Below, piece after piece: positions 33,380-44,799 of a stretch of 64,000 nt of DNA. This DNA is from Prorocentrum cordatum (taxonomy: Eukaryota; Sar; Dinophyceae; Prorocentrales; Prorocentraceae). Position 1 is the stretch's first letter, and the number at the start of each line of letters is the position of its first letter. A program made the position numbers and the translations under genes. The DNA lies in NCBI GenBank assembly GCA_963575745.1, contig CAUYUJ010018550.1, positions 1-64,000 on the forward strand. Reading direction: 5' to 3'. A model generated the notes under the pieces. The model saw only the letters and a list, made by a program, of their open reading frames with translations, was not told the DNA's origin and did not search any database.

Positions 33380-34110
33380 CGTCGCGCGCATGCCGCAATG
33401 CTTCAAACAGTGTTGTGAGGATGTCGAAATCATTTTTCCCGAAAGCATGTAAAACGCAAAGTGTTGCAACATCCTTTTTCGAATAAAGGGTTGCGCGCTT
33501 GTGCGAATTCTTTCGAAACCTATAGGCCTTGCAACAGGTTCATCAGATTCGACCAAAACGGCCTCTCGCGCGCGCATGTCGAAATCATTCGAGCGCCCTT
33601 GCGCGCGTGCTGGGGAGGGGGACGATAACTGTCACATCATACCATGCCGGCCACTCGCGCGCGTCGTCCGCCTGCGCATGTCAAAGTCCTTTCAAAACCT
33701 TCATCGCCGACTCGAGGACACCATCACGGTCATCGGCGTGATCAGCATCGTCGCCGTTATGGGCTTTGCCGTCGTCATCGTCGTCGTCGCCACCACCGCT
33801 CCTATCATTATCTTGTCTACCGTTGCCGACGTCGCCATGATATCGCGCCCGCCCGAGTCACTGACACGCAATCAGGTGACCGTGCGTCGACGCGGCTTGC
33901 GATACGCGTTGGGAAGTGCCAGGTGGTCAGCGCCACCGCGGTCGCGTCTGTCGCGCCGAATCAGCTGGCCGCTGCTCGCGCGCGAGAATGCGTGGGCTAG
34001 CGCGGTCGCAGAGGTGCACCAGCCAGCGCCAAGCGCTCATCGCATTCGCGGCCGCATTGTTACGGGTGGGTGGGTGGGATGATTGCGCAAACAGTGGACT
34101 TGACAATTCC
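33380..34110. repeat. Tandem segmental duplication, unit 1
   Basis: Aligns with 34,240-34,850 through several blocks: CCCGAAAGCAT, CATCGGCGTGATCA, CTTTGCCGTCGTCA, ATATCGCGCCCGCCCGAGTC, GCGTTGGGAAGT, CCAGCCAGCGCCAA and GTGGGATGATTGCGC. Confidence 0.75.
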
Positions 34111-34239
34111 AAATTTTTGCCAACACTGATTGCACCACGTTGACTGCACCAGGCATGTAATAGTTATGCATGTATGTGTACTTGCCAGACTGGTACCGCC
34201 GCCCCCCCCACCCCACCCCGTCATCTTCGTCAAATCATG

Positions 34240-34850
34240 GTATGCGCGCGCGTTTATTCTATAGTTTAGTTGTTCAAGCATCCCAATGCAAAACATTTAG
34301 CACAAGCCCACACTCGCGCGTCGTCGCGCGTGCTTTCCGGAATTGGTCAAACACGGATTCGGTTGCGTAGGGGTTCCGACATTGAGGTCCCCGAAAGCAT
34401 ACGTGTACGTGACAATTTTTCCAACATTTTTACCACCGACGCGTGGACATAATCACTGTCATCGGCGTGATCAATTTCGGCGCCGTCACGGCTTTGCCGT
34501 CGTCACCGTCATCGCTCCTATCATCATCGTGCCTGCCTTTGTCGATGTCGTCATGATATCGCGCCCGCCCGAGTCACCGACTCGCATTGAAGTGCCCGTG
34601 CGTCACCGCGGAACACGAAACGCGTTGGGAAGTTCCCAGCGGTCAGTGCCAGGGCGGCCGCGTCGGTCGCGCCAGACTGGCTGGCCGCTCTGCGCGCAAC
34701 TCTGCGCGCAAGCCTGCGCGCGCTAGCGCGGCCCCAACCCAATTGTCCAGCCAGCGCCAAACAAGCATCGCAATCGCCGCCACAAGGGGCTTCGCGAACC
34801 AAATTGCGGGCGGCTGGGTGGGATGATTGCGCGAGTTGAGTTGGCAATTC
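34240..34850. repeat. Tandem segmental duplication, unit 2
   Basis: Second copy, about 720 bp downstream of unit 1, measured at the shared ATATCGCGCCCGCCCGAGTC (33,839 and 34,555). The copies are clearly diverged and carry no coding-like frame. Confidence 0.75.
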
Positions 34851-34879
34851 CAAGGTCGGCAAGGCGAATTGCGCAAATT

Positions 34880-35190
34880 GCACCACGTACGTGGCATTGC
34901 GTATATAACACCACGTATATTGCACTATTTCGATTGCACCGCGTGAGTTGCACCATATGGGTCGCACCGCGTATATTGCACCACATGTATTGCACCACGT
35001 ATCGATCTGTACAAATATGCATATGTCTATATCTATACATATATGTGTGTTGAACATGAATTTTGCACCACATGGATTGCACCACGCAGGTTGCACCACA
35101 TATATGACGCAACAACGATTGCACAACGTGTATTGCACCACGTACAAATTGCCTACGTATATTGCGCCATGTAGATTGCACCACGTACAT
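34880..35190. repeat. Minisatellite of TTGCACCACGTA type
   Basis: About 15 imperfect copies of a 15-18 base unit centred on TTGCACCACGTATA, with variants ACATGG and CGCAGG after CACC. Confidence 0.85.
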
Positions 35191-35224
35191 TTCGAGGAAC
35201 GCATTGTTTGGGGTTGGAGTTGGG

Positions 35225-35345
35225 GCTTGGGTTCCAGAGCACCCCTTGTCAAGGCCCACGCGGCCCCGCTGGCTCCAGAATGGCGCGTAAAACTGGGGGC
35301 ACCTTGGGCCAGGGCCGTTTCTAGAGACACCTGGCTCCCCGTTTG
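35225..35345. repeat. Dispersed repeat with GCACCTTGGGCCAGGG, copy 2
   Basis: Direct-orientation partner of 29,880-30,070. Confidence 0.5.
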
Positions 35346-35750
35346 AAGCAAGCTTCTGCCCCGCTGTCAGACTTGCCCCTTCTCTGGCCTCGCGACATCA
35401 TCCATCCATCCCTGCCACAAGGTGGCGGGCTGATGGCGCAGAGGAACTCTGGCCCACTGGCCAGGTGCGGGGATGGGCGTGACGATGTTGAGGAGAGGGA
35501 GGTGGGAGGGCGTGAAGGGCGTGCGTCGACATGGGGGAAGGGCGTGGATCATACTATGCACCCCGCATGTGCATATTGCATTTTCGGGCGCTGTTCGGGG
35601 TCCTTGTGGAGCCCTCGTGGGATTTCCAAGCCCGTTTTGGAACGCTCTTGGACCGTTGTAGGCCCTTCTTAGACCATCTTGAACGAAAGCCGGAATATGA
35701 AGCGAAAGGGGAGAGGAGAGTGACCGTATTTTGGAAAACCCCCGGACTCC
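35346..35750. other. No gene seen
   Basis: Short frames only. CTTGGACCGT-type words at 35,645-35,680 echo the higher-order repeat core found nearby. Confidence 0.35.
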
Positions 35751-35751
35751 C

Positions 35752-36340
35752 CGCCATGACCCTTCGGTTCGTGTTATACCAACACGCGAGGCACCCTTCC
35801 CCGCACGCTCATTGAGCACCCTTCTCCGTCCGCTGGGACCAGCAGGGCGCCAGCACGCGCGGCGATCCGTTTTTGATTCGATTCGGAACGCGTTGCTGTT
35901 AATCCGATCCGCTTGCGATCCGATCCGATGTCGCGACTCGATTCAGCTCAGGCTTGACCACGGTATCGGTATCCACGCCGGGATTCGCCCCCGGGACTTC
36001 CCCCATGACCCTTCCCAGGATTCCCCCGGGCTCGTGTTACAGCCCCACGAGATGCGCCCGTCCCCGCACGTTCATTGATCACCGTTTTCCGTCCGCTGGG
36101 ACCGGTAGGGCTGCCTACGATCCGATTCGGTATTCGATTCGCCGGCTGGGGCTGCGATTCCGATTCGAGTTGATTCGGCTCGACCACCCGGTACCGGCCG
36201 GGGCTGGCCAGAGCCACGCGGCGATCCGATTTCGATTCGATTCGGGACGGTTGGCTGGCGATCCGATTCGCCTCCGATCCGATCCGATCCGTTCTCGCGA
36301 CCCGATCCAGCCCAGGCCTGACCACATCTCGCAGTCGCCC
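35752..36340. repeat. Tandem duplication with GATCCGATTCG subrepeats
   Basis: Two diverged units begin at CCATGACCCTTC (35,754 and 36,003). They share CCCCGCACG.TCATTGA, TCCGTCCGCTGGGACC, GGCGATCCG, runs of GATTCGATTCGG and GATCCGATCCG, and CAGGC.TGACCAC. The second unit is longer because of extra GATTCG copies. Confidence 0.75.
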
Positions 36341-36491
36341 CAACATAATTACTCTTGATATGTGGGTGTCGCCCCCCCCCCCCAGAGGCGACGCGCGCGC
36401 GCCGAGAGCTCTTGTAGTATAAACTCCCTCTGGCGCACGCCTCCAAGGATGACGCATGGTATCAGTGTATTCCGAGACATCCGCCGATGTG

Positions 36492-38028
36492 ATCGAAGAC
36501 GCCTACGGCGAATCACTGCCGCCCCCTGCCTTTTTGGAAGCGCCTATGTGGCCGAACGTTGAGGCCAGACCTGCCAAGCTATCGGACCGTGTGTTCCCCG
36601 AATCGGTTTGGAAAGCCTTCGGGGAACACGTGGGCATCTTGAAGGTCATCTTGGCCGTCTGGAGGCCATTTTTACCCTTTCGGGCCTTCTTGGAGGACGT
36701 CTTGGAGGGCTCTTGGACCGTCTTGGAGGCCATCTTGAGCGTCTTGGAGACCTCTTGGGCCGTCCCGGGGGGCTCTTGGGGCTGTGTTTTGGGGGCACTT
36801 GGGCCGTCTCGGGCCATCGGAAGGCAGAAAAAAACAAATGCCACAATCCTCCAAAAATCATAGGGAATCAATGATTTTGGCCTTTTCGGGCCTTCCTGGA
36901 GGCCCTCTTGGAGGCCTCTTGGGCCGTCTTGGGCCATCTTAGGGCCATGTTCGACCGTCTTGGTGGGCTCCTGGTCCGTCTGACGTCGTCGGAAGCCGGT
37001 TGGGGGGCCTCTATGGGCCGACTTGGGGCCCTCTTGGAATGCTCCAGGGCTGTCTTGGAGGCCATCTTGGGCGTCTTAAAGGCCTCCTGTGCCGTCTTGG
37101 GGGCCTCTAGGGGCCGTCTTGGGGCCCTCCTGGGCCGTTCTGGGGCCGTCTTGGAGGCCTCTTGGGCGATCTTTCGGTGATCTTTGGGGGCTTTTGGGCC
37201 GTCTCGGGCCGTCGGAAGGCCGAAAACAAGAAAATGTCAAACTCCGTCGAAAAACCTTAGGAAAATCATAGTTTTTGGCCTCTTCTGGCCTTCCTGGAGG
37301 CCCTCTTGGGGGCCTCTTGGGCCGTCTTGGGCCAGCTTCGAGCCAACTTCGGCCATCTTGGTGGGTTCCTGGCACGTCTGACGCTGTCGGGAGCCGTCTT
37401 GGGGGCCTTTCTGGGCCGACTGGGGGCCCTCTTGGGGCGCTTCGGGGCCGTCTTGGAGGCCATCTTGGGCGTCTTGGAGGCCATCTTGGGCGTGTTGGAG
37501 GCCTCTTGGGCCGTCTTGGAGCCCTCTTGGGGCCGTCTTGGAGGCCACTTGGGCCGTCATGGGGGCCACTTGGGCGATCTTGGGGGCCTCGGCCGACGTC
37601 TTGAGCCGTCGGAATGCCGAGAAGAAGCAAATTCCAAATCCTTCAAAAATCTAAGGAAAATCAATGATTTTGGCCTCTTCGGGCCCTCATGGAGGACCTT
37701 TTGGAGGCTTCTTGAGCCGTCTTGGAGGCCTCTGGGGGGCCTCCTGGGCCGTCTTGGACCGTCTTGGACTCTCTTGGGCCGTCTTGGAGGCCGTCTTGGA
37801 CCATCTTGGGCGGACTTGGAGGCCATCTTGGGCCATCTTCGCGATTTGTTGAGGATGTCTTGAGCGAAACGGCCGTTTTTGGCGACGACGGAGCGATTTT
37901 CCGGGTGGCCGGCGGGACGCGCCGGAGCCCCAGGGGGAGTTCTTTTGGAGAAAGAACCAAAACCCAAACCGAGAAGGTCCAGCACGCCAGGCACCCTTGT
38001 TGCAAGCAACAGGGAGCGGCGGATTTTT
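36492..38028. repeat. Composite higher-order repeat, forward copy 1 (~1.54 kb)
   Basis: The left flank (ATCGAAGACGC, CCGCCCCCTGCC, TTCCCCGAATCGGT) and the right flank (CGGGTGGCCGGCGGGACG, GAGTTCTTTTGGAGAAAGAA, CAGCACGCC) match those of 53,504-55,146. Between them lie three units with the anchor ATGATTTTGG or ATAGTTTTTGG at 36,871, 37,268 and 37,664 (period about 397), each filled with degenerate CTTGGGCCGTCTTGGAGGCC subrepeats. All frames are open because of the repeat and give Leu/Gly/Arg-rich products; there is no gene. Confidence 0.85.
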
Positions 38029-38353
38029 GTCAATCCGCGTCTCCGGGGGATGGTTTTTCGCCCCGGATCCATTTCTGATGCCCCCTGGGCCCGATAACGG
38101 GCCCGGGAGGCCGAAATCCAGGAAAAAAACGCCAGCTTGAAGGAGTCATATCCGCGGATCTCTGGGCGTTTGTGTCCCAACACATCGAGGATAAAAAACA
38201 CTTAACCCGAATAACACGATGAAGACGCAGCCTCACTGAGGCCCCCGTCTTTGCATTAGGGGTAATACCCCTGGTTCGGTTCGATGCATCTGCAGAGCAG
38301 ACCCCCTCCAGTCGGAGGTTAAAGCAAGGTATCAAGATTTTGTTGCCGCAGCC
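38029..38353 (+). other. Putative 5' untranslated region of the LINE-like element
   Basis: Unique sequence between the end of the composite repeat and the element's first ATG. It has short self-complementary words such as GGGCCCGATAACGGGCCC near 38,087. The true 5' end of the element is not identified; it could be close to the repeat boundary. Confidence 0.35.
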
Positions 38354-39990
38354 ATGGCGCCTGCTCCCAGTGCTGTGGTTCCTTGGTCTCGTTCAGGGGC
38401 CGCTTCTGGTGGCGCGGACGGCGCAGCCTGGGCCACCCTTTCTGCCAACGGCAAGATGTGGACCTGCGGTAGCTGCGGCTGCAAGCGCAACAAGCTTTCG
38501 TGGTGGTTCTGCAAACATTGCAAGCTCGCTCGTCACGTTTCCTTTGACTCTGGCAAGCACTCCTATTCCTGGGGAGGCAGCTGGTACTCGGGAGGCGATA
38601 GTGGAGCTGGCAATGACTGGCCCGCTCTTCCCTTGCGTGCTGGACCTCAGTTCGCCCCGAGCCACGGTGGAGTCGGAGGTGCTGGAGGAGCAGGCAGTGG
38701 CAGTGTTTGGTCGTCGCCCCAGATGGACCATAGGGACACACCCATCCCAGAGTTGGAGAAGCTTGTGGATCTTCTGTCAAAATGTAAAGATAAGGCGGGG
38801 GCACGTAGGCATCAGCTCGCCCTTGATCAGAAGCGGCGTGTTGCTTCAGCCCCCGCTGTCCCCTTGCAGGCCAAGGTCAACAAAGCGTTCCACGAGCTGC
38901 GCCAGCTACGGGAGCGCACGGACAAGGCTTGCAACGTGTATGAGAAGATGGAGGAGGAGTTGACACTGCAGCGTGGCCGCATCAAGACTCCTCACGGAGG
39001 AGCTCAAGCTGGCGGAGGAGGCCCACACCAGGCTCGCGCAGCAGCTGCATGAGGAGGTTGCTCCGTCACCTGTGTCGGCTCCTCCGCCTGCGGCGTGTTT
39101 GGACATTGCGGCCACCATCCAGGGCAAGGCTGAGGAGATCCCGATCTCGATCGACTCGCTGCTTGCCCCCCAGGACGACTTCGAAATTGCAGGGGAAGAC
39201 TTGGAGGAGGCCAACCGCCGAGCCAAGGAGCGCACGCAGTCCCTTCAAGATGCGGTCCGCAAGTTGCTCGGTGATGCGCTGGAAAGGACCCAAGCTTTCC
39301 AGGCTGAGCAGAAGAAGATGCTGGAGCGACTCTCGTCAAAGAGGCGACGCCAGGACGGAGATGGCGCAGAGGGGGCTGCTGCAGGAGGTGGCGGCGGCGA
39401 CCCTGCCGCGGCCGCTGAAGGCTGCTCAGCCGCCCCAGGAGCTGCAGCCACCGCTTCATCGACCGAGGCCCCTGGCGAGAGAGCTGCTGCAGCTGCGCCA
39501 CCTGGCCGTGGCGACGCTCGAGCCCGCGCCGAGCGCCTGTCGTCACAGCCCCCCCCCCCGCCCCCGCGGGGCCGCGGGGGGGCCCTGCCGCCGCGTGAAT
39601 CACACCGTCTGCGCTGTCCCAACGGACCAGAGCCTGTTCCTACTGGCCTGCTGTCTAGCAAGTCTAACTTTACTCCCTCGGCCTGTCGGCCTCGCCTCCG
39701 TCGTTCCCCCTGCTCTTCTCGTGGCGCACGTGCCTCTGGCCGTGGAGGCCTGAAGGCTGCCGTGCGCCACGCGCTGTGGAGGTCTCAACGTAGCTTGTCA
39801 GGTGGAACCCACAGGTACGACTCCCTGCAGGTGGCTCGTTCCAAGCCTGCCAATGTTGCTCGGCCAGGTCTAGCTTACCCAGTGTTGGCTGCCCCAGGCT
39901 CGAAGTGCCCGATCGAGGCGGTGCCTGGGCCTTGGATTTCCGAGGCTCCTCTTCCTTGTTCCTTCCTTCCCGCCCCTGGTTCGCTGGGGT
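38354..39990 (+). pseudogene. LINE N-terminal region with RanBP2-like zinc finger and coiled coil
   Basis: The first frame (38,354-39,052) has a pattern W36-x-C38-x2-C41-x4-N46-x6-C53-x2-C56, close to the RanBP2-type zinc finger consensus and suited to nucleic-acid binding. A Gly-rich linker and a charged helical region follow (ELEKLVDLLSKCKDKAG, then LRERTDKACNVYEKMEEEL). At about 38,985-38,995 the helical character jumps to the next frame (LTEELKLAEEAHTRLAQQL). Removing one C there would make it continuous. That frame carries on as coiled coil to about 39,340, then as Ala/Pro/Gly-rich linker towards the endonuclease. The break may be decay, a consensus error or, less likely, programmed +1 frameshifting. 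Confidence 0.65.
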
Positions 39991-40690
39991 CGGATGGGCT
40001 GAGCTCTTTCGCCCTGTCTGCGCGAACCCTCAATTGCAACAGTTGGGGCGCCCTGAAGAGAATGCTTCCTCGCGCGCCTTCTACGGCCCTGCTTGTGCAG
40101 GAACATGGACTGGCCGCGCATGAAGAAATCGACGTTGTTTCCTCGAGGTGTGCTCGCAACGGTTGGAAATCGCCGTGGGCCCCAGCCGTGCTCACGGAAA
40201 AGGGGACCTCAGGAGGCACAGCCGTGCTGGCGAAAGACTGGCTCGGCCTTTACCCCCCCTCCTCTTGTCGCGCTATAGTCCCAGGGCGAGCTACTCAAGG
40301 GGTTATTCAGGTCCCAGGGGGAGTCAGTTACCACATGTGTTCGGTTTACTTGCGCGACGCTGAAGGTCTGACGGGGCGTAATATTGAGCTGTTATGTCGA
40401 GCTGGGGCATGTGCCTTCGTTTGCTGTCCCAGCTTTGTTGTTGGCGGAGACTTCAATGTCTCTCCTGGGGAGCTTGCTAGCAGCAAGTTTATCGGTCAGC
40501 TCCAGGGCCTGCTCATCAATTCTGAAGGCCACACGCACTTCGGTTCGGGGTCTCCCTCGACCCTGGATTATTTCGTCTGCAGCGGGGGGGGGGGGGGCAA
40601 AAGCGGTTGAATCTTGCGGGATCGATCTGGGGGCGGAGCTCAGCCCCCATCGGCCCGTGGACCTGGTTTTCCACAAGTCCCCCGCTGTTC
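39990..40690 (+). pseudogene. LINE EEP (APE-like) endonuclease domain
   Basis: The frame ending at 40,610 contains ARTLNCNSW and STALLVQEHGL (the N and QE motifs of this fold), GTSGGTAVLAKDWL, then GGDFNVSPGELA (the GDFN motif) and STLDYFVCS. The fold continues in another frame after a run of about 12 G at 40,582-40,593, with LGAELSPHRPVDLVF supplying the final catalytic His (SPH in place of SDH). All main EEP motifs are thus present, split by a frameshift at the G run. In LINEs this domain nicks target DNA for target-primed reverse transcription. Confidence 0.75.
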
Positions 40691-42660
40691 TCAAAGCTCT
40701 CAGCTTCAGGGCCCCCCCCCCTGGCCGCGGTGTCGAGTCATCGGTCCGACGCTTCCTCCGCCATGCTGGGGCCAAGTCATTTTGCGTGCCCGAGCTGGCC
40801 TCGACGCTGTCGCCGCTGGCGACGCTGCACCTGCCCTCAGTCATCTCCCCCCTGCCTACGGTGAATGGGCAGATGAGGCGGAGGAGGAGTTGGTCCACGC
40901 GCTGGGTGCCGACCTGGTGGAGATGGGTTGCTGGAGCAAGGGCCCTCAGATAGTTTGGAGAAGCTTAGTGGGGCGGGGCGCTCAACCTAGGTATCCCGAG
41001 CATCGGGCCATCCAGTGGCTGGTGGCTCAGTTTAGAGCTTTCTTGGAGCTGCAGCGGGCCGACCAAGGTTTCTGTGGCCAGGCCGCCAGCTTGCGCGCTT
41101 TGCTTGACAGCCCTCCTTCCTCCATTGCCAGCCATTCGGATAAGTATGCTTCTTCTTCTAGTAGTGTCAGAGATTATATGCTCGCGCTGCAAGGAGATTT
41201 CCGCCAGCCCCCCCCCCCCCCCCTGATAAAATTGATAGTGGTGAACAGCTTCTCGGCGCCCTTGTCGCGGTCCTGGAGGGGGCCAACGGTGAGTTCAGGT
41301 CTCGTGCCCAGGAGGATTGGAGAGCTTGGCTCGCGGAGGGCCTCGATCAAGGAGCTCGCAGGGTGCATGCCGTTGCTCGGGGCCCCACCCCTTGGGTTCC
41401 TACCACTACTCTTGCTCGAGACGGATCGGTCGTTGCCGACCCCCTCTCTCTCCTGGCCAGTGAAGGCGCCAAGTTCGCCAGCTTCTGGAAGGAAGGTTTG
41501 GGCAATCCCTCCAGTTGCACCTTGGTGGAAGCTCTTCCTCGCGCTGACGCTGCCCAGCCTAGGTCGGCCAGTGAGAAGTACAAGGGAACCTCGGCGGTCA
41601 CTTACGACGGTTTCGACTGCCGTCACTTCCACCTTTTGTGCGATGATGGTTCGGTTGCGTTCGGCATGCTTTTTTTTTTCAGCTGATGGAGTCGGTTGGC
41701 CAGCTTCCCCGCCAGATCTCTGCCGTGCTGCTTGCTTTGCTCTCGAAACCCAGTGGCGGCTACAGGCCGACATGGGGCGCTCTGCTCCTGGCATAGGGTC
41801 TGGGGGCGCCTGCGGCGCCCCCAGGCCTTGCACCGGGAGCAGCAACACCCCCGTCGGCACTGGGCTGCTGGGGCGTTTCGCGCAGCTGCGGACGTGGTCT
41901 GGCGCCAGGCTTTCCGTGCTGAAACGGGTACCTGTAAGGGGGAAGAGAGCGTTAGTGTGTTTTATGGTATGCTCAAATATTACGAAACGATCGATCTTGA
42001 TGTGCTTGAGCAGCGTTGCCATCAGCGCCAGTTTCCGTTAGTGCTGACCCGTCTCTCGCTCTACGCGTACAGGTGCGCACGCTTCGTTTCTTTAGCTGGT
42101 CTGCTGGATGGGCCATTTTTTGTTCAGAAAGGAGTTATTGCTGGACGCAGCATGGCCACTACGCACATCCGCATATACTGTATGTTCTCTCTGGATAAGC
42201 TCCCCGCTTACCCATCCCAGGAATTTGACATATTGATTGACGACACAGGCATCTCGTGCACTCGGGCCCGAAAGCATGTTGTTTCTTCCATTGTTGCTGT
42301 TTCCTCGGCTCTCCATCGCGCCATCGCTGATGAGAAGGAAATGAATTGCCAACTTGCTTTCGACAAGATTTGCACCGCTGCGTCGTCTAAGGGTCTTGCC
42401 AGCGCTGTGTCGGATGCCCTAGGTCAACTCGGAGGCAAGATTCCGGCCTCGACTGTCAACTTCGGCGTTGACTTTTGTGCTGGCGCGTCTGTCAGAGCGC
42501 CAGGGCGTTGTTCTAAGCTCAAGAGCAGAGTGGCGCTTCTTTGTAGGAAGGCCCGACGCATCAAGCGTCAGTCAGGTAACCTTGGCCGCGAAGCTCTCAG
42601 AGCGTTTGCCTCGGGCCCCCATCCCTGGAAGGGGCCTATGGGGCGGACATATTGGGGGTG
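40690..42660 (+). pseudogene. LINE reverse transcriptase region
   Basis: After a linker (ELVHALGADLVEMGCWSKGP, frame to ~41,210), a C14 run shifts the frame. Coding resumes with LLGALVAVLEGANGEFRSR and runs to the T9 run near 41,669. RT motifs follow: LLSKPSGGYRP (41,735-41,770), YETIDLDVLEQR (motif A-like), GVIAGRSMATT (motif B-like, 42,133-42,165) and FDILIDDTGIS (the DD of motif C, ~42,236). The part up to 42,661 stays open. More shifts are needed near 41,770-41,800. The catalytic Asp pair is intact, but the copy as written cannot make one protein. Function: reverse transcription of the element RNA. Confidence 0.75.
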
Positions 42661-43450
42661 AGCGGTCGGGTCCTGCAGACGATGCGGCGACAAGCCTTCT
42701 CGACGGTCAGGCCCTTCGCTAAGAGTATGTCTCTCGCGGCTGTTAGCATCCTGTCGGACGACCCGTGCTGGCGAGCCGCTTGCGCCCCTCTGTTGCGATG
42801 GAGCAAGGAGGTGTGGTTGGCCCAAACTCACGAGTACCCTTGGTCCATCCCCCATAGAGAGCTCCGAGATGGTTTCAGGAATGTCTTGTCGTTGCCTCGA
42901 GTTACCTGGCCGACTCTGAAAGGCGCTGTCTCTGCTCTCCGTCTTGCTCTGCTTAGGTTGGGTTGGAGAATGGAAGATTATGTTGCGATTTCAGATGGCC
43001 GAGGTTATCGTCTGCAGCTTGGTTTGATCACCCTAAGCGTTTGGGAACTTTGTGCAAAGAAACGCACTCTCGGGGGCTCGACCGTGCCCTTGGGGACAAG
43101 CGGGACCTAGACTGCAGAGCGTGTCTGGATATCCCCAAAACTGCCTGCAGCAGTATGAAGTTTACTCCAGCCCAGAGGGGCTGGATACGCGCATGTTCTT
43201 GCGATGCTATTTGGCCTGCTGACAAGGCTCTTGCTTGCGGATGCCAAGTTTGCCCACTCTGCCTTCCCTGTTCTGCTGCGCGCGACTCCTTCACGTTCGT
43301 GCATTATATACTAGAGCTTTCGCTCATCACGCCGACGTCTTGCCGCGCCCTGCTGTGGAAGGTACTAATTCGTTGCTTTTTGCGTGGCCTTGCAAGGGGC
43401 TTCCCAGCCCTGAAGGCCCCAGGGTTCCTGAGAACGGGGAAATGTGGGGC
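42652..43450 (+). pseudogene. LINE region between RT and RNase H
   Basis: Two overlapping frames carry protein-like sequence: WRAACAPLLRWSKEVWLAQ in the first, then after a shift around 42,990-43,060 HPKRLGTLCKETHSRGLDR and CSCDAIWPADKALACGCQVC with several Cys. The Cys/His-rich stretch could bind zinc. It corresponds in position to the thumb/linker of LINE polyproteins. Confidence 0.5.
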
Positions 43451-43920
43451 GTCTTCATCGACGGGTCCTGCCAGCGCCACCCGATCAAATTACTTTCTAG
43501 AGCTGCTTATGCTGTCTGCTTATGCTGTCTGCGCGCATGCGGGGGATGGTGCTTGCCTTGGAGAGGCTAGAGGCCCAGTATGGGCTCACCGTCCGCAAAC
43601 GCCGCAGGCCTCAGAGTACGTTGCTTGTTGCGTCGCTGCCCAGTTCCTTGTGATGCCGACCACCATTTACACGGACTGTGCTAATGTAGTTGCTCACAGC
43701 AAATTGCCATTGCCAGAGCGGCACTCTGGGAAGCGGTCTTATTCAGGCATGATAATGCAGGCCAATAATTTCGAGGGCCGGCTTGTAGAGGACATTGTTA
43801 AAGTAAAAAGCTCATCTGGATGTCAACGAAGATGCCATCACAGATAGAGAACGATTTCTTAGGAGAGGAAATGCTGATGCGGACGCGAGTGCTAAGCATG
43901 CCCTGCAGCTTCACCCTTCC
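43440..43920 (+). pseudogene. LINE RNase H domain
   Basis: The acidic residues of RNase H can be found in order: WGVFIDGSC (first Asp, ~43,457), ASEYVACCVAAQF (Glu, ~43,614), TTIYTDCANVVAHS (second Asp, ~43,675). In another frame KAHLDVNEDAI and RRGNADADASAK (43,804-43,893) give the His and last Asp typical of RNase H type I. At least two frameshifts (about 43,490-43,510 and 43,800) split the domain. Confidence 0.7.
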
Positions 43921-43941
43921 GACCCGTCCGAATTAGCCAAA

Positions 43942-44691
43942 GTGGGCGAGCTTATTGAAGCCGCCAGGGGCTATTGCATCCTTGCGGCCAGTTTGCTCCC
44001 TCTGTGGCCCAAGCTCTCCCTTGATGTCCCCCTGGTCCCCTCTCCCCTTGCCGAGCGCCCTGATAGGCCCTGCAAAGTAGGTCATCGCTGGGAATACTGG
44101 GCTGGTGTGTGGCGGTGCGCCGTTTGCCTCCGAGGGAGTAGGGGTTCGTCTCGCCCTCCCCCAGGTAGATGCCCCCAGGGTTCCAAGTTGCACGCTGCGC
44201 GCCAGGATGCCCTAGGACGCAGAACGGTTGCGTTCGACTGCTCTCACAAGTCAATTCTCTTCATGTGCCTGAAATGTAAGTGCTACTCCTCTGGTGGCAA
44301 GGTCCGTGGCCTAGGTGAAGAGTGTAGGAAGCCCACGCGTGCTGGGCGCCAAGGTTGGGCTGCTTTGCGCAAGGGTTTTCATCTTCTTTTTTCTCGTTCG
44401 AGCAAAGGTGTCGCAGTGGATGATACCTCTTTGGCGCGTTGCTTTACTACTTTCTTGGCGTCGAATCTTTTTTTTTCTGGCGATGATGATAAGAGCTCAA
44501 ATCCCACCAGCTCTGCTGGTGGTGGCCCCAGCTCTCAGCGGGGACAGGAGCTCACGTTCCCCTCTGAGCCAGCTTACCCCAGTGTTGCAGTTTCGGAAGG
44601 CGGCTTGGACAAGCCCAGCTCATCCCCCAGTGCCGCGGCAGCCTCTGCTGCCGCAACGCACCGTCAGGAGGAGTCCGACAGTTCGGATTGA
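43942..44691 (+). CDS. LINE C-terminal Cys-rich tail
   Basis: About 250 codons, open to a TGA at 44,689-44,691. It follows the RNase H domain in the same frame as its last motif. It contains YWAGVWRCAVC, then FDCSHKSILFMCLKCKCYSS: paired Cys and His that could form zinc knuckles or a ribbon. It ends in a Ser/Ala-rich acidic tail. The tail is intact here and probably belongs to the polyprotein; its role is not known. Confidence 0.6.
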   Translation: MGELIEAARGYCILAASLLPLWPKLSLDVPLVPSPLAERPDRPCKVGHRWEYWAGVWRCAVCLRGSRGSSRPPPGRCPQGSKLHAARQDALGRRTVAFDCSHKSILFMCLKCKCYSSGGKVRGLGEECRKPTRAGRQGWAALRKGFHLLFSRSSKGVAVDDTSLARCFTTFLASNLFFSGDDDKSSNPTSSAGGGPSSQRGQELTFPSEPAYPSVAVSEGGLDKPSSSPSAAAASAAATHRQEESDSSD

Positions 44692-44799
44692 CTTGCCGCC
44701 CGCGTTTGCTCTGGTTCCCTTTCGGCAGGCATGCGCCTGCTCATGTGCATTGTGTGCTCTTCTGACGCACCGCCTGATGCGACTGGCCCTTTTGGCAGG

